A DNA stretch of 64,000 bases, taken from contig NZ_JAGGPR010000015.1 of assembly GCF_018613695.1 (NCBI RefSeq), forward strand, positions 1 to 64,000, written 5' to 3'. Shown piece after piece: positions 1 to 7,927 of the stretch. The notes beneath the pieces are model-generated. The model worked only from the letters and a program-made list of their open reading frames with translations, had not been told where the DNA came from and did not search any database. Source of the stretch: Arthrobacter sp. ISL-95 (GTDB lineage Bacteria; Actinomycetota; Actinomycetes; Actinomycetales; Micrococcaceae). The translations under genes and the position numbers were made by a program. The number at the start of each line of letters is the position of its first letter. Positions within the stretch are counted from its first letter, which is position 1.

Positions 1-407
1 GCAACTTTTCAAACTTACCCGATCAACCAGATCTTTGCAAATCAGCGTTTCCGCGATTTCCGATCCGAGTTCCGGCCCCACCCGACTCAGGCACACTCAG
101 AAGCGCGCCATCTCTCAGGCTGTTATCAAGGGGGTTGGCCTCCGCGATTCTCAGCTCTAGGCTGTCTCACTCGCGGCGACTCAGAAGACATTACACGTCC
201 ACAGGGCCCGGTACAAATCGACCCCTCAGGCCGTCCAAAACCCCGAGAACATAAGCCGAACGGCCTGATGAAGACCCCAAACCATCCAAAACCAGTCCAA
301 ACTCGCCCCAGTGAAGCCCATCACAACGCTAACCGCCCCACCGATCCACCGCCCCGCACCCCACCCACACCACCGCCGTCGAACATTTCCTTGAACCCGA
401 GGAACCT

Positions 408-480
408 GAGAGAGCGATGCCCCCAAACCCGAGGGAAGTGAGCGAGCATCCGGCTCAAACCCGAGGGAAGTGAAAGAGCG
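408..480 (+). repeat. 32-base-period GAGAGAGCG repeat, three units
   Basis: Cores start at 408 (GAGAGAGCG), 440 (GAGCGAGCA) and 472 (GAAAGAGCG), exactly 32 bases apart. Each of the last two is preceded by the same AACCCGAGGGAAGT spacer end. The same layout recurs near 12154, 58234 and 58404, so this is one member of a dispersed family. Confidence 0.75.
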
Positions 481-482
481 TT

Positions 483-556
483 GGAGTCGGTGGTCATCCG
501 GCAGCGCGCGTCCAAGGGAGGCGCGACCGAGCGCGCAGAGGATGACCGCCGACTCC
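483..556. repeat. Large inverted repeat
   Basis: The arm at 483-499 (GGAGTCGGTGGTCATCC) pairs with 540-556 with one G-T type mismatch. Inside the loop, GCGCGC at 504-509 pairs with 531-536. It lies between the 32-base repeat and the rpsN terminator, with no T-run, so a simple terminator role is not evident. Confidence 0.6.
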
Positions 557-600
557 GCGGCTAACCGCCCCGCGGCCGTCGGAACAAGCACGCTTAACGC

Positions 601-638
601 AAAAAAGGCCGGCAACCATAACGGTTGCCGACCCTTTT
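601..638 (-). terminator. Rho-independent terminator of the rpmB-rpmG-rpsN operon
   Basis: Read on the minus strand, a GGTTGCCG/CGGCAACC stem follows the rpsN stop by about a dozen bases and is followed by a run of six T. This is a canonical intrinsic terminator for the upstream ribosomal protein genes. Confidence 0.85.
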
Positions 639-650
639 AGAGCTTCGTGA

Positions 651-956
651 TTACCAGGAAGACTTGGTGATGCCCGGGAGCTCACCACGGTGAGCCATGT
701 CGCGGAAGCGAACACGGGAGATACCGAACTTCTGGAGCGTGCCACGGGGACGGCCGTCGATCTGGTCGCGGTTACGCAGACGGATCGGGGAGGCGTTGCG
801 GGGCAGCTTCTGCAGGCCGAGGCGTGCAGCTTCGCGTGCTTCGTCAGTCGCGTTGGGGTCAACCAGGGTCTTCTTCAGTTCGAGACGCTTTGCAGCGTAA
901 CGCTCAACAATGACCTTGCGCTGCTCGTTGCGAGCAATCTTTGACTTCTTTGCCAT
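651..956 (-). CDS. rpsN: 30S ribosomal protein S14 (cysteine-free form)
   Basis: S14 binds 16S rRNA in the head of the small ribosomal subunit. The 101-residue product starts [14 protein letters not shown] and contains the conserved stretch around [12 protein letters not shown] and the C-terminal [18 protein letters not shown]. It is the long, bacterial non-zinc type: there is no CxxC zinc ribbon, unlike the short 61-residue zinc form. It is the last gene of a three-gene minus-strand operon, four bases after rpmG, and ends just before an intrinsic terminator. In many actinobacteria cysteine-free paralogues of S14, L28 and L33 are clustered and induced by zinc shortage through Zur; whether this organism also carries the zinc forms elsewhere cannot be seen here. 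Confidence 0.95.
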   Translation of the reverse strand: MAKKSKIARNEQRKVIVERYAAKRLELKKTLVDPNATDEAREAARLGLQKLPRNASPIRLRNRDQIDGRPRGTLQKFGISRVRFRDMAHRGELPGITKSSW

Positions 957-960
957 GTGT

Positions 961-1128
961 TTAGCGCTCCTCTCGGAATTCGACGTGCTGGCGGATCTTG
1001 GGGTCGTACTTCTTCAAGACCAGGCGGTCAGGATCGTTACGACGGTTCTTGCGGGTTACGTAGGTGTAACCGGTGCCCGCGGTGGACTTCAGCTTGATGA
1101 TCGGACGTACGTCCTTGTCCTTTGCCAT
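961..1128 (-). CDS. rpmG: 50S ribosomal protein L33 (cysteine-free form)
   Basis: L33 is a small protein of the large ribosomal subunit near the E site. The product is 55 residues, starting [18 protein letters not shown] and ending HVEFREER, with the family's [10 protein letters not shown] centre. It has no cysteine, so the zinc ribbon of the C+ paralogues is absent. The ATG overlaps the rpmB stop by one base (TAATG), pointing to translational coupling. A frame in this position is easily missed because it is so short; length and sequence are fully typical of the family. Confidence 0.95.
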   Translation of the reverse strand: MAKDKDVRPIIKLKSTAGTGYTYVTRKNRRNDPDRLVLKKYDPKIRQHVEFREER

Positions 1129-1364
1129 TAGAGCTTTACTCCTCGTGCCAGGATGTCGGCGACGACTGAGTCGATGCCGCGTACGTCGATTGTCTTGATG
1201 CCACGGGCTGACAGGGTCAGCGTGACGTTACGGCGCAGGGACGGAACCCAGTAGCGCTTCTTCTGAATGTTCGGGTCGAACCGACGCTTGTTGCGACGGT
1301 GCGAGTGCGAAATGCTGTGTCCAAAGCCCGGCTCGGCTCCGGTCACTTGGCAGTGTGCTGCCAT
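1128..1364 (-). CDS. rpmB: 50S ribosomal protein L28
   Basis: L28 is a large-subunit protein needed late in ribosome assembly. I chose the ATG at 1364 (MAAHCQVTG) because an AGGAG-type ribosome binding site lies just upstream and it gives the usual 78 residues; a longer frame reaches 1448 but adds residues with no family match. The motif [14 protein letters not shown] is the L28 core. Only one cysteine (residue 5) is present, so the four-cysteine zinc site of the C+ type is lacking. It is first in the operon rpmB-rpmG-rpsN. Confidence 0.95.
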   Translation of the reverse strand: MAAHCQVTGAEPGFGHSISHSHRRNKRRFDPNIQKKRYWVPSLRRNVTLTLSARGIKTIDVRGIDSVVADILARGVKL

Positions 1365-1760
1365 GACTCTCCTCCAAAGATTGAATGTAACGGCGTGCAG
1401 ATGTTCCTGCGTTACCGTGCGACAGGCAGCGTCCGCATCCGGGTCCAAACCATTCCGGTAGTTTCCGCAGCAAGTGCGGCGAAGAAGGTTGGCCTCAGGA
1501 CCGGGCAGTGAAAATCACTGAAACAGATCCTGGGATACCGGGCGAATACAGGAATGCACGCAACTTGAGCCCCTAACTACCGGCCACCGGGACGTCAGTA
1601 AAACCAACAGCCACCACCAACCGGAGCAATTGCACACGATCCGCACTACCTAGCGCCTAACCATTCTACGGGCCAAGCGAAATTAAGACCAATCCGGCAT
1701 CATACGCTCCCTTTAGCTCTTTCACAGCAGAATGAAAGGATGCTTGGCGAGTCTTAGCTT
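1365..1760. other. Intergenic region between rpmB and the ferric-reductase pseudogene
   Basis: This divergent promoter region holds the start signals of the ribosomal operon (leftwards) and of the flavin electron-transfer locus (rightwards). A possible Zur half-site lies at 1509. The right end is locally AT-richer. I see no gene in it. Confidence 0.5.
1509..1524. promoter_or_regulatory. Possible Zur half-site upstream of rpmB
   Basis: The bases TGAAAATCACTGAAAC match the left half of the actinobacterial Zur palindrome (TGAAAATCATTTTCA) but the right half is poor. It is about 145 bases upstream of a ribosomal operon of the zinc-free type, where Zur control is common in relatives. The match is weak and should be treated as a hint only. 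Confidence 0.2.
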
Positions 1761-2797
1761 ATGACCTCGTTACTGAATCCGGATTCACCGGTGCAAAGCC
1801 TCCCGGCAGGCGCCGCGCTCAAGCGGCCACCCGCCGTCGAACGCTTTCGCCCGCAGGTACGACGGCGGCTGGCCCGGGCCGACTTCCTGGGTTTTCTCGC
1901 GTGGCTCTCGCCAGTGTCGGCGGTGGCCTTGTGGTTGGCCGACGGCGGAGCGAGCGGCTTCTCGTCGTTCGCCGGTGCCTTCACCGCGCTGGGCATCGTG
2001 GCCGGCCTGATCGGCATGGACCTTGTACTGCTGATGCTCCTACTCGCGGCGCGGATTCCGTTCATTGACAACGCAATCGGGCATGATCGCGCCTTGGAAA
2101 TCCACAAGAAACTGGGCAAGCCGGCACTCTATTTGCTTCTGGCCCACGGGATTCTGATTGCCAGTTGGCAGGGTCCGGCGGCAGGTTCTTCTTCTGGCGC
2201 TTCCTGGCACCGGGCCATTGGTGGCAATCGCACCCGTTCAGCTTGTCCGCGGAACCTTCTCCCGGCAGGGGCACGGCTCCCGGGAAACTGCGCATCACTG
2301 TCCGTAAACTGGGCGCCGGTTCTGCCCGCTTGGCACACATCAAACCGGGAACCAAGGTGGCGATCGAAGGCCCGTATGGTCTGTTCAGTACAGCGGCACG
2401 ATCCCGCAACAAGGTGGTGATGATCGGTGCCGGCATTGGGATCACGCCCCTGCGGTCCCTGTTGGAAACCACACCGTTCCAACCAGGCCACGCCACCGTC
2501 CTGCTTCGCGGCCACGACGAATCCGAGCTCTTCCTGGGCCAGGAAATCATGGCACTTTGCCAGGCACGCGGCGTCACGCTCTTCCACCTGACGGGACCGC
2601 GGTCCTCCGGCACCCACGCATGGCTACCCCACAACGCGGTCGAAAACGGGTTCGGTCTTAGCTCCTATGCACCCGACATCGCGGATGCCGACGTCTACGT
2701 TTGCGGACCTGCCCCTTGGGCGGCGTCGGTCATACGGGATGTCCGATCCGCCGGCGTCCCTGCAGAACAACTCCACTACGAAAGGTTTGACTGGTGA
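1761..2797 (+). pseudogene. Ferric-reductase-like membrane flavoprotein, internally deleted
   Basis: Proteins of this family pass electrons from NAD(P)H through FAD and membrane haem to the outside of the membrane. The first frame (from 1761) keeps an N-terminal part with two or three membrane segments and an AHGILIA motif up to about residue 135, then runs out of frame near 2165. A second frame resumes with FFFWRFLAPGHWWQSHPFSL and covers the FAD/NAD(P)H part (GPYG, GIGITPLR, YVCGP) to 2797. The expected middle, with the remaining haem-binding membrane helices, is missing, and the two halves are in different frames. Together they code for roughly 340 residues where about 450-500 are usual. 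I infer an internal deletion that shifted the frame. The downstream gene starts on the same GTGA, so the original operon layout is still visible. Confidence 0.8.
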
Positions 2798-3285
2798 GAA
2801 TTCGAGCAGCCATGGCAACCGCGGTCGCGTCGACAGGCATTTTGCTGGCCGGCTGGCAATCCGGTGCACATATCGCCGAGACCGGCGCATCAACAACCAC
2901 CAGCCTGAGCAGCAGCGCCACCAGCGACAGCTCCACCGGCACCGGAACCAGCACCACCGGAGGCACAGGAACCGGCAGTTCTTCCGGGACCAGTGCAAAA
3001 AGCACGACGGCGGCGACCTACGATGGCGCTGCAGTGCCGACCCGCTTCGGCACAGTCCAGGTGCAAGTGACGATCCAGGACGGCAAAATCACCGAGGTCA
3101 CTCCTCTGGAACTTACCGATGCGGAACGGAAGTCAGCACAGATCAGCAGTCGCGCAGCCCCGGTCCTTAGGTCTGAAGTCCTGCAGGCCCAATCGGCCAG
3201 CGTCCAAACCATCGGCGGCGCAACGGTGACCAGCGACGCCTACCTCACTTCCCTGCAGGCGGCGCTCGATGCAGCAAACTTCTAA
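2794..3285 (+). CDS. Exported FMN-binding domain protein
   Basis: The 163-residue product has a hydrophobic N-terminal signal sequence (about residues 1-25), then a Ser/Thr/Gly-rich linker (about 30-70) and an FMN_bind domain. Its C-terminal motif GGATVTSDAY matches the flavinylation motif in which ApbE attaches FMN to the second threonine. The GTG start at 2794 overlaps the reductase stop by four bases. The next gene encodes the flavin transferase. Such proteins carry covalently bound FMN outside the cytoplasm and take electrons from a membrane reductase. Here the natural partner upstream is broken, so either another reductase feeds it or it is a relic. Confidence 0.85.
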   Translation: MRIRAAMATAVASTGILLAGWQSGAHIAETGASTTTSLSSSATSDSSTGTGTSTTGGTGTGSSSGTSAKSTTAATYDGAAVPTRFGTVQVQVTIQDGKITEVTPLELTDAERKSAQISSRAAPVLRSEVLQAQSASVQTIGGATVTSDAYLTSLQAALDAANF

Positions 3286-4072
3286 GAACCAACAACTCCG
3301 CGCACGGACGTTCCCAAGCATGGGCACTGTGGTTGGTGTGACGGCGGCGAGCACCGCACCAGCCCAAACTGCCGTCGATGAGGTTGAGTCCGCCGTCGAC
3401 GTCGTGGAAGGTATCTTTTCGCAGCTTGACCTCACGTTCAGCCTTTACAGGGCCGGGTCCGAAGCCAGCCGACTGGATCGCGGCGAGCTGACTCTGGCCT
3501 ATGCTTCCAAAACCATGCAGGAACTTTATGCCGAGGCGTCCGAGTGGCGGCTGGCGACGGACGGTGCCTTCACCGCCGAGCGTCCCGATGGCGGGTTGGA
3601 CCTGTCCGGGATCGTCAAAGCACATGCCATGCGCGAAGCGGCTTTGTCGCTGAGGGCACTTGGGCTGAAGGATTGGTGCGTAAATGCCGGCGGCGATGTG
3701 TTGGTGAACGGCTCGCCAGAGCCACGCCCTTCATCTCCCATCCACGAGCCATGGCTGGCCGGCATCGTGGATCCGTTGGACCGGCAAGCGTTACTGGGCG
3801 CCTATCCTCTGCGGGCCATGAGCGCCCTCGCGACGTCGGGGTCAGCCGAGCGTGGCGAACATATCTGGGCTGTTGGATCAACCAGACCGGACTTTGCACA
3901 GGTGTCTGTCGCAGCGCCTGACATTGTCACTGCCGATGTCCTGGCAACGGCCATCGTCGCCGGTGGAACCCACTCATTGGACCAGGCTGTGGACAAGTGG
4001 GGCGTGGAAGTGCTCGCGGTTCGCAGGGACGGCACAATGCTTGCCACACCGGGGTTCCGGAACGCCGCCTAA
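3269..4072 (+). CDS. apbE: FAD:protein FMN transferase
   Basis: ApbE transfers FMN from FAD to a threonine of exported flavoproteins. The 267-residue product shows the family landmarks: MGTVVGVTA near the N terminus, LDLSGIVKAHA (usually DLGGIAKG), NAGGDV, ATSGSAERG, and the C-terminal VTADVLATAI metal and active-site segment. The glycine-to-serine and lysine-region changes in the SGIVKAH motif are mild. The ATG lies 17 bases inside the end of the FMN-binding gene, which fits coupled translation with its substrate. It meets the next gene tail to tail with a four-base stop overlap. Confidence 0.88.
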   Translation: MQQTSKNQQLRARTFPSMGTVVGVTAASTAPAQTAVDEVESAVDVVEGIFSQLDLTFSLYRAGSEASRLDRGELTLAYASKTMQELYAEASEWRLATDGAFTAERPDGGLDLSGIVKAHAMREAALSLRALGLKDWCVNAGGDVLVNGSPEPRPSSPIHEPWLAGIVDPLDRQALLGAYPLRAMSALATSGSAERGEHIWAVGSTRPDFAQVSVAAPDIVTADVLATAIVAGGTHSLDQAVDKWGVEVLAVRRDGTMLATPGFRNAA

Positions 4073-4833
4073 AGCGGCCTGATCAGTTGCGCGTACTTAG
4101 GGCTCAACCCGTCCCCGGAAGACACTCCCCGCACACGGCGGGCAACCCAAGGTGCCGCGGCTTCCCGGAACCAACGGGCGTTGGCTTTCAAGGCCTCCAC
4201 ACGATTCATCAGACGAACCGGTGCCAGGTCGGGAACTTCGATCACATGCTCGTGCTCAAGGACATCCAGGACGCGCTTTGCCATGTTGACGTGGCCGGCG
4301 GTGGACATATGCATCCGGTCCTCGCCCCAGAGGCGCCAATCGTCATATTCGTCGAACCGCCAATAGTCCACCAGCAGGGCGCCATGGTTTTCGGCGATTT
4401 CGCGTACCAGTTCGTTGTAGATTGCGGTCCGGCCCCGCATGGCGCTGAAGACTTTGGAGCCTTTCGCGTCGAAGCCCGTGAAGAGGAGCACCGTGGCGCC
4501 CGTCGCGCTTAACTTGGCAATGCCGGCGTCGTACTCCTCCAAAAGCGAGTCAATATCGATCTTGGGCCGCAGGATGTCGTTCGCACCTGCGTACAGCGTT
4601 ACTAACGTGGGCTTCATGGCGACGGCGGCATCAACCTGCTCAGCCATGATCTGCCGGAGCTTCCGGCCGCGGATGGCCAGGTTGGCGTAGCCGAAGTCCG
4701 CGTTACTGTGGGCCAGTTGCCCGGCCACGACGTCGGCCCAGCCGCGAACACCGTTAGGGCGGGCGGGGTCGTCGTCTCCAACACCCTCAGTGAACGAGTC
4801 CCCCAAGGCAACATAACGGGCAGAAAAATCCAT
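4069..4833 (-). CDS. SGNH/GDSL-family hydrolase (copy 1)
   Basis: SGNH hydrolases cleave esters such as lipids or acetylated sugars. The catalytic serine sits in VALGDSFTEG (block I), the oxyanion asparagine in GANDI (block III), and Asp/His in EDRMHMS (block V). The start was set at 4833 (MDFSARY) rather than the longer frame to 4869, because the catalytic block begins at once and the extra twelve residues are unconserved. The product is 254 residues with no signal peptide, so it is probably cytoplasmic. A clear paralogue lies at 5800-6633. Confidence 0.88.
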   Translation of the reverse strand: MDFSARYVALGDSFTEGVGDDDPARPNGVRGWADVVAGQLAHSNADFGYANLAIRGRKLRQIMAEQVDAAVAMKPTLVTLYAGANDILRPKIDIDSLLEEYDAGIAKLSATGATVLLFTGFDAKGSKVFSAMRGRTAIYNELVREIAENHGALLVDYWRFDEYDDWRLWGEDRMHMSTAGHVNMAKRVLDVLEHEHVIEVPDLAPVRLMNRVEALKANARWFREAAAPWVARRVRGVSSGDGLSPKYAQLIRPL

Positions 4834-4886
4834 GCCGTCAGTCTGCCACTTCAGCGCTCGAGCCCACAAAGCACCCTCGGAAGGCC

Positions 4887-5366
4887 TTACGAGTCACGGA
4901 GGATCCAGTGGTTGTTGTCCAAGCGGGCCACGATTTTCTCGCCAATACGGGCAAGATCCGCGACGTCGTCGGGGCTGAGGGAATCGAGCATCAACGTCCG
5001 CACGGATTCCACATGTCCCGGGGCGAGGGAAACAATGGTGGACATGCCGGCCTCGGTCAGGTGCGCTACGGTCACACGGGCGTCGCCGGGGTGTGCTTGC
5101 CGTTCCACCCACCCGCGTTTCTGCAGCTTGGTGACAACGTGGGAAAGGCGCGACAAGGAGGCACTTGTGCGCGCGGCGAGCTCACTCATGGGAAGGTACC
5201 GGCCCTCTGTTTCGGAGAGCATCGCAAGCACGTTGTAGTCGAACAAGGACAATTTGCCGGCCGATTGAAGCTGGGTGTCCAACGCCGAGGGGAGCAAGGT
5301 GTTGATGCTCAGCAGGGCCAACCAGGCACGGCGTTCGTCGGCGTTCAGCCAGCGGGGTTGAGTCAT
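4887..5366 (-). CDS. MarR-family transcriptional regulator
   Basis: The 159-residue winged-helix protein has the typical MarR core: LSLFDYNVLAMLSETEG, then PMSELAARTSASLSRLSHVV (recognition helix) and the wing with DARVTVAHLTEAG. Its ligand is unknown. It is divergent from the YciI gene, with 68 bases between them that contain two CTTAGG direct repeats, a possible operator. Confidence 0.9.
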   Translation of the reverse strand: MTQPRWLNADERRAWLALLSINTLLPSALDTQLQSAGKLSLFDYNVLAMLSETEGRYLPMSELAARTSASLSRLSHVVTKLQKRGWVERQAHPGDARVTVAHLTEAGMSTIVSLAPGHVESVRTLMLDSLSPDDVADLARIGEKIVARLDNNHWILRDS

Positions 5367-5434
5367 GCCTCCATCTTAGGAGAATTCATTGCTTTCTTAG
5401 GTCCCGTCCGCGGCTCAGGCGATAGGCTGACGGC

Positions 5435-5722
5435 ATGTTTGTCGTCTCATTGACCTACAAGGTTCCCGACGAAATTGTCGACTTCCACCGCCCGGGCCAT
5501 ATGGCCTGGCTTAAAGATGCGTCCGACGCCGGGACCTTCCTTGCGTCCGGACGTCGCGTCCCCGCCACCGGCGGTGTTCTGCTCTCCAAAGTGGACAGGG
5601 CCACGCTGGATGCGTGCTTGGCCAAGGACCCGTTCTACAGCAATGGAGTGGCCGAGTTCGAGATCATCGAATTCACGGCCACCAGCGTGGCTGAGGGTTA
5701 CGAAAACCTGCTCGATACCTGA
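5435..5722 (+). CDS. YciI-family protein
   Basis: This 95-residue single-domain protein has the ferredoxin-like YCII fold. It keeps the family histidine and aspartate pattern (FHRPGHMAWLKD, SGRRV, DPFYSNGVAEFEIIEF). Relatives include chlorodienelactone-type enzymes, but most have no known substrate. It is divergent from the MarR gene and probably under its control, so it may belong to a small detoxification response. Confidence 0.85.
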   Translation: MFVVSLTYKVPDEIVDFHRPGHMAWLKDASDAGTFLASGRRVPATGGVLLSKVDRATLDACLAKDPFYSNGVAEFEIIEFTATSVAEGYENLLDT

Positions 5723-5799
5723 GTTTTGCGGGCTTTTTAAGTGCCCAGCCGTTCGGGCTGCACTACCGGCATCAGTTCCGGCCAGCCAGCGCGGCGCAC

Positions 5800-6633
5800 T
5801 CAGGACCTCGTTGCCTGGTCCACGAGTTTCTTCAACCCGCCCTTCTGCGGGACCTTCACGGGCTGGGGCCAGCGCGGGCTGAGCGTATCGCCCAGCGTGA
5901 CGCCCCTGAGTTTGCGGCCGAACAGCGGGACCACCCAGTCGTTGACCCAACGGCGCTGCCTGCGCTCCCATTCGCGGAGAGTTATGCGGGACGGCGGATC
6001 CCACTGCTTAGGCGAAATTTTGTGGGGGACGTTGAGGTGGTCGAGGACCTGCGCCGCCAAATACTTGTGGCCCGCTTTGGACATGTGGAGCCGGTCCGGG
6101 GCCCACATTCTCTTGTCCTTGTAGGCCTCGAAGCACCAGTAGTCCACCAGGACCGCGCCATATCTGGCAGCAATGTCGCGGACTCTCTGGTTGTAAAGGG
6201 TGTTGCGCTTCCTGAAGGGTTCCAAGACCGCGGACACTTTCACATCGAAGCCAGTGAACAGAACCAGAGTGGCCCCGCTTTCGCTGAGGCGCGCCACCAG
6301 CAACTCGTAGTCGTTGACGAGCGCCTCCATATCGGTGCCGAAATCGAGGATGTCGTTACCGCCTGCGTAGAGCGTAACGAGCGTAGGTTCCATGGCGAGG
6401 GCGGGCTCAAGTTGCTCATCGATGATGTGCCGGAGCCTCTTGCTGCGCACGGCCAGATTGGCGTACTCCCAGCCGGGCTGATCCTTGGCCAACTTCTCGG
6501 CAACCCGGTCCGCCCATCCGCGAACCCCGTTGGGCAGGACCTTACTGGGGTCGCCCACGCCCTCGGTGAAGGAGTCCCCGATTGCGACATACCGCCGTCG
6601 AACATCACTCCGGTTCCCGAATTCCTCCCGCAC
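5800..6633 (-). CDS. SGNH/GDSL-family hydrolase (copy 2)
   Basis: The 277-residue paralogue of the 4069-4833 gene shares VAIGDSFTEGVGD, PNGVRGWAD, LVTLYAGGNDI and PDRLHMSKAGH with it. All four SGNH blocks are intact: Ser in GDS, Asn in GGND, and Asp/His in DRLHM. It has a longer C-terminal tail with a conserved WVNDWVVPLFGRKLRGVTLGD segment also seen in copy 1. The pair probably arose by duplication and now flanks the MarR/YciI genes. Confidence 0.88.
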   Translation of the reverse strand: MREEFGNRSDVRRRYVAIGDSFTEGVGDPSKVLPNGVRGWADRVAEKLAKDQPGWEYANLAVRSKRLRHIIDEQLEPALAMEPTLVTLYAGGNDILDFGTDMEALVNDYELLVARLSESGATLVLFTGFDVKVSAVLEPFRKRNTLYNQRVRDIAARYGAVLVDYWCFEAYKDKRMWAPDRLHMSKAGHKYLAAQVLDHLNVPHKISPKQWDPPSRITLREWERRQRRWVNDWVVPLFGRKLRGVTLGDTLSPRWPQPVKVPQKGGLKKLVDQATRS

Positions 6634-6700
6634 CCCAGCGACGCTACCCGCCCCCGGTTACATCAGGGCCAACGCCAAGTGAACTCAAACACGTGGAGGT

Positions 6701-6709
6701 GAGAGAGCG
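6701..6709 (+). repeat. Single core of the GAGAGAGCG repeat family
   Basis: The bases GGTGAGAGAGCGACG match the core of the 32-base-period repeats found near 408, 12154, 58234 and 58404. Here only one core is visible. It lies upstream of the second SGNH hydrolase. Confidence 0.45.
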
Positions 6710-6732
6710 ACGATTAGGTGACGTACGCGCAA

Positions 6733-6851
6733 GCCGCAGCGTCGGTTTTGCGAAGGAGCGCATCGCGGCCCATCGTGGCGCGGAGGTCGCTTAACGACCG
6801 GAACGCCACCTATGGGTTGTGTCTAAGCGACGGCAAAACCGGCGCTTCGGC
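6733..6851. repeat. Inverted repeat with 19-bp arms
   Basis: The arm 6733-6751 (GCCGCAGCGTCGGTTTTGC) and the arm 6833-6851 pair at 17 of 19 positions, about 80 bases apart. The element sits just after the end of the siderophore-interacting protein gene and could be part of its terminator or a small non-autonomous repeat. No flanking target duplication is obvious. Confidence 0.55.
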
Positions 6852-6871
6852 GGACTAAGGGGCCAGGAGGT

Positions 6872-7927
6872 TTAGCTTTCTGCTTTGCCTCGTCGCCAGT
6901 AGCCCATGAAAGCTACCTGTTTCCGGTCAATACCCACGTCCCGCACCAAGTACCGCCGCATTTCCTTGATGACGAATGCTTCACCGGCGATCCAGGCGTA
7001 GAACGGCAGGGCGCCGGCCGGCAGTGTGGGGTTCTTGCTGGCTTCGATGGCTGCGGTGTCCATGCGCTGCGGTGTTTCCCAGAGGATTTCCTGGTCCACG
7101 TTGACGTCTTCCGGCTCGGGACCGGCGGCGGTCTCAGTGCCTTTGATGCCCACCCAGCCGGGCACGGGAACGGCCTTGTTGACGGCTTCCTTGAGGAGTT
7201 CGCCGTGGGGACGTGAGCGTCCGATGGCTGCACCGCGGGCGAGCCAGGTGATTTCGATGTCGGCCGCTGTGTTGATGTCTTGGAAGTCGCCGGCTTCGGG
7301 TACTTCGAGGAAGGCGTGGCCTGTCATGTCGGCGGGCAGGCTTTCGAGGATGGCGCTGATGGCGGGGACCGCGGTTTCGTCGCCGGCCAGGAGCACTCGC
7401 TGGGCCAGGCCCGGGCGCCATTCGATACCGCCGTAGGCTCCGGCTGTGGTGCACTGGGCCGCGCGGTTGTTGGGGCCGATGATGGTGAGCGCGTCGCCCG
7501 GTTTCGCGGCAAGGGCCCAGTTGGCTGCGGGTCCGCCGTGGCCGGCGTCGTCGAAGTGCATGACGAAGTCGATGTCGATCTCCGGGTACACGGCGTCCAG
7601 ACGCTCGGAGCGGACGGTGTACGTCCGCATGTCACCCCGGACGGACGGGTCCATGGCCAACCATTCCTGGTACCACCCGGATTCTTCCATCTTGAAAACA
7701 GGCAGCGGAATGACGTTGCCGGATGCGTCGCGGGACGGGATCATCAGCTTCACGCGGAGGTCCAGCGTGTCTCCGGCAACGCCGAAGTCACGCAGGGAGT
7801 AACCGCCAAACGTGATGCGGCGGAAGTTGGGGCTGAGCTCCTGCACGGCCGTCACGGTGACGTCGAAGGCGAGGGTCATGGGCTCCACGGCGGCACTTGC
7901 TTTTGCCTGTGTCGGTTGTGCACTCAT
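6872..7927 (-). CDS. Siderophore-interacting protein (NAD(P)H/flavin ferric-siderophore reductase)
   Basis: This 351-residue cytoplasmic flavoenzyme reduces the iron of imported ferric siderophores. It has an N-terminal FAD-binding barrel (FRRITFGG, RTYTVR, DIDFVMH) and a C-terminal SIP domain (VLLAGDETAVPAISAIL, and AWIAGEAFVIKEMRRYL). The ATG at 7927 overlaps the ATPase stop by four bases, so it is the last gene of the importer operon; a longer frame to 8101 runs into the ATPase gene and was rejected. An acidic insertion of about 40 residues sits before the last domain, as in several actinobacterial members. Confidence 0.92.
   Translation of the reverse strand: MSAQPTQAKASAAVEPMTLAFDVTVTAVQELSPNFRRITFGGYSLRDFGVAGDTLDLRVKLMIPSRDASGNVIPLPVFKMEESGWYQEWLAMDPSVRGDMRTYTVRSERLDAVYPEIDIDFVMHFDDAGHGGPAANWALAAKPGDALTIIGPNNRAAQCTTAGAYGGIEWRPGLAQRVLLAGDETAVPAISAILESLPADMTGHAFLEVPEAGDFQDINTAADIEITWLARGAAIGRSRPHGELLKEAVNKAVPVPGWVGIKGTETAAGPEPEDVNVDQEILWETPQRMDTAAIEASKNPTLPAGALPFYAWIAGEAFVIKEMRRYLVRDVGIDRKQVAFMGYWRRGKAES

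Larger units (their letters stand above)
1..600. other. Non-coding stretch downstream of the ribosomal protein operon
   Basis: I find no convincing gene here: the open frames have atypical composition and no ribosome binding site. The stretch holds a three-copy 32-base-period repeat (408-480) and a large inverted repeat (483-499 with 540-556, 16 of 17 bases paired, plus an inner GCGCGC stem at 504-509 and 531-536). The left part has several scattered CTCAG words but no clear period. Confidence 0.5.

Noticed and set aside
6733-6851. Insertion sequence
   Set aside because: Inverted arms are present but the interior is about 80 bases with no transposase and no target duplication visible.
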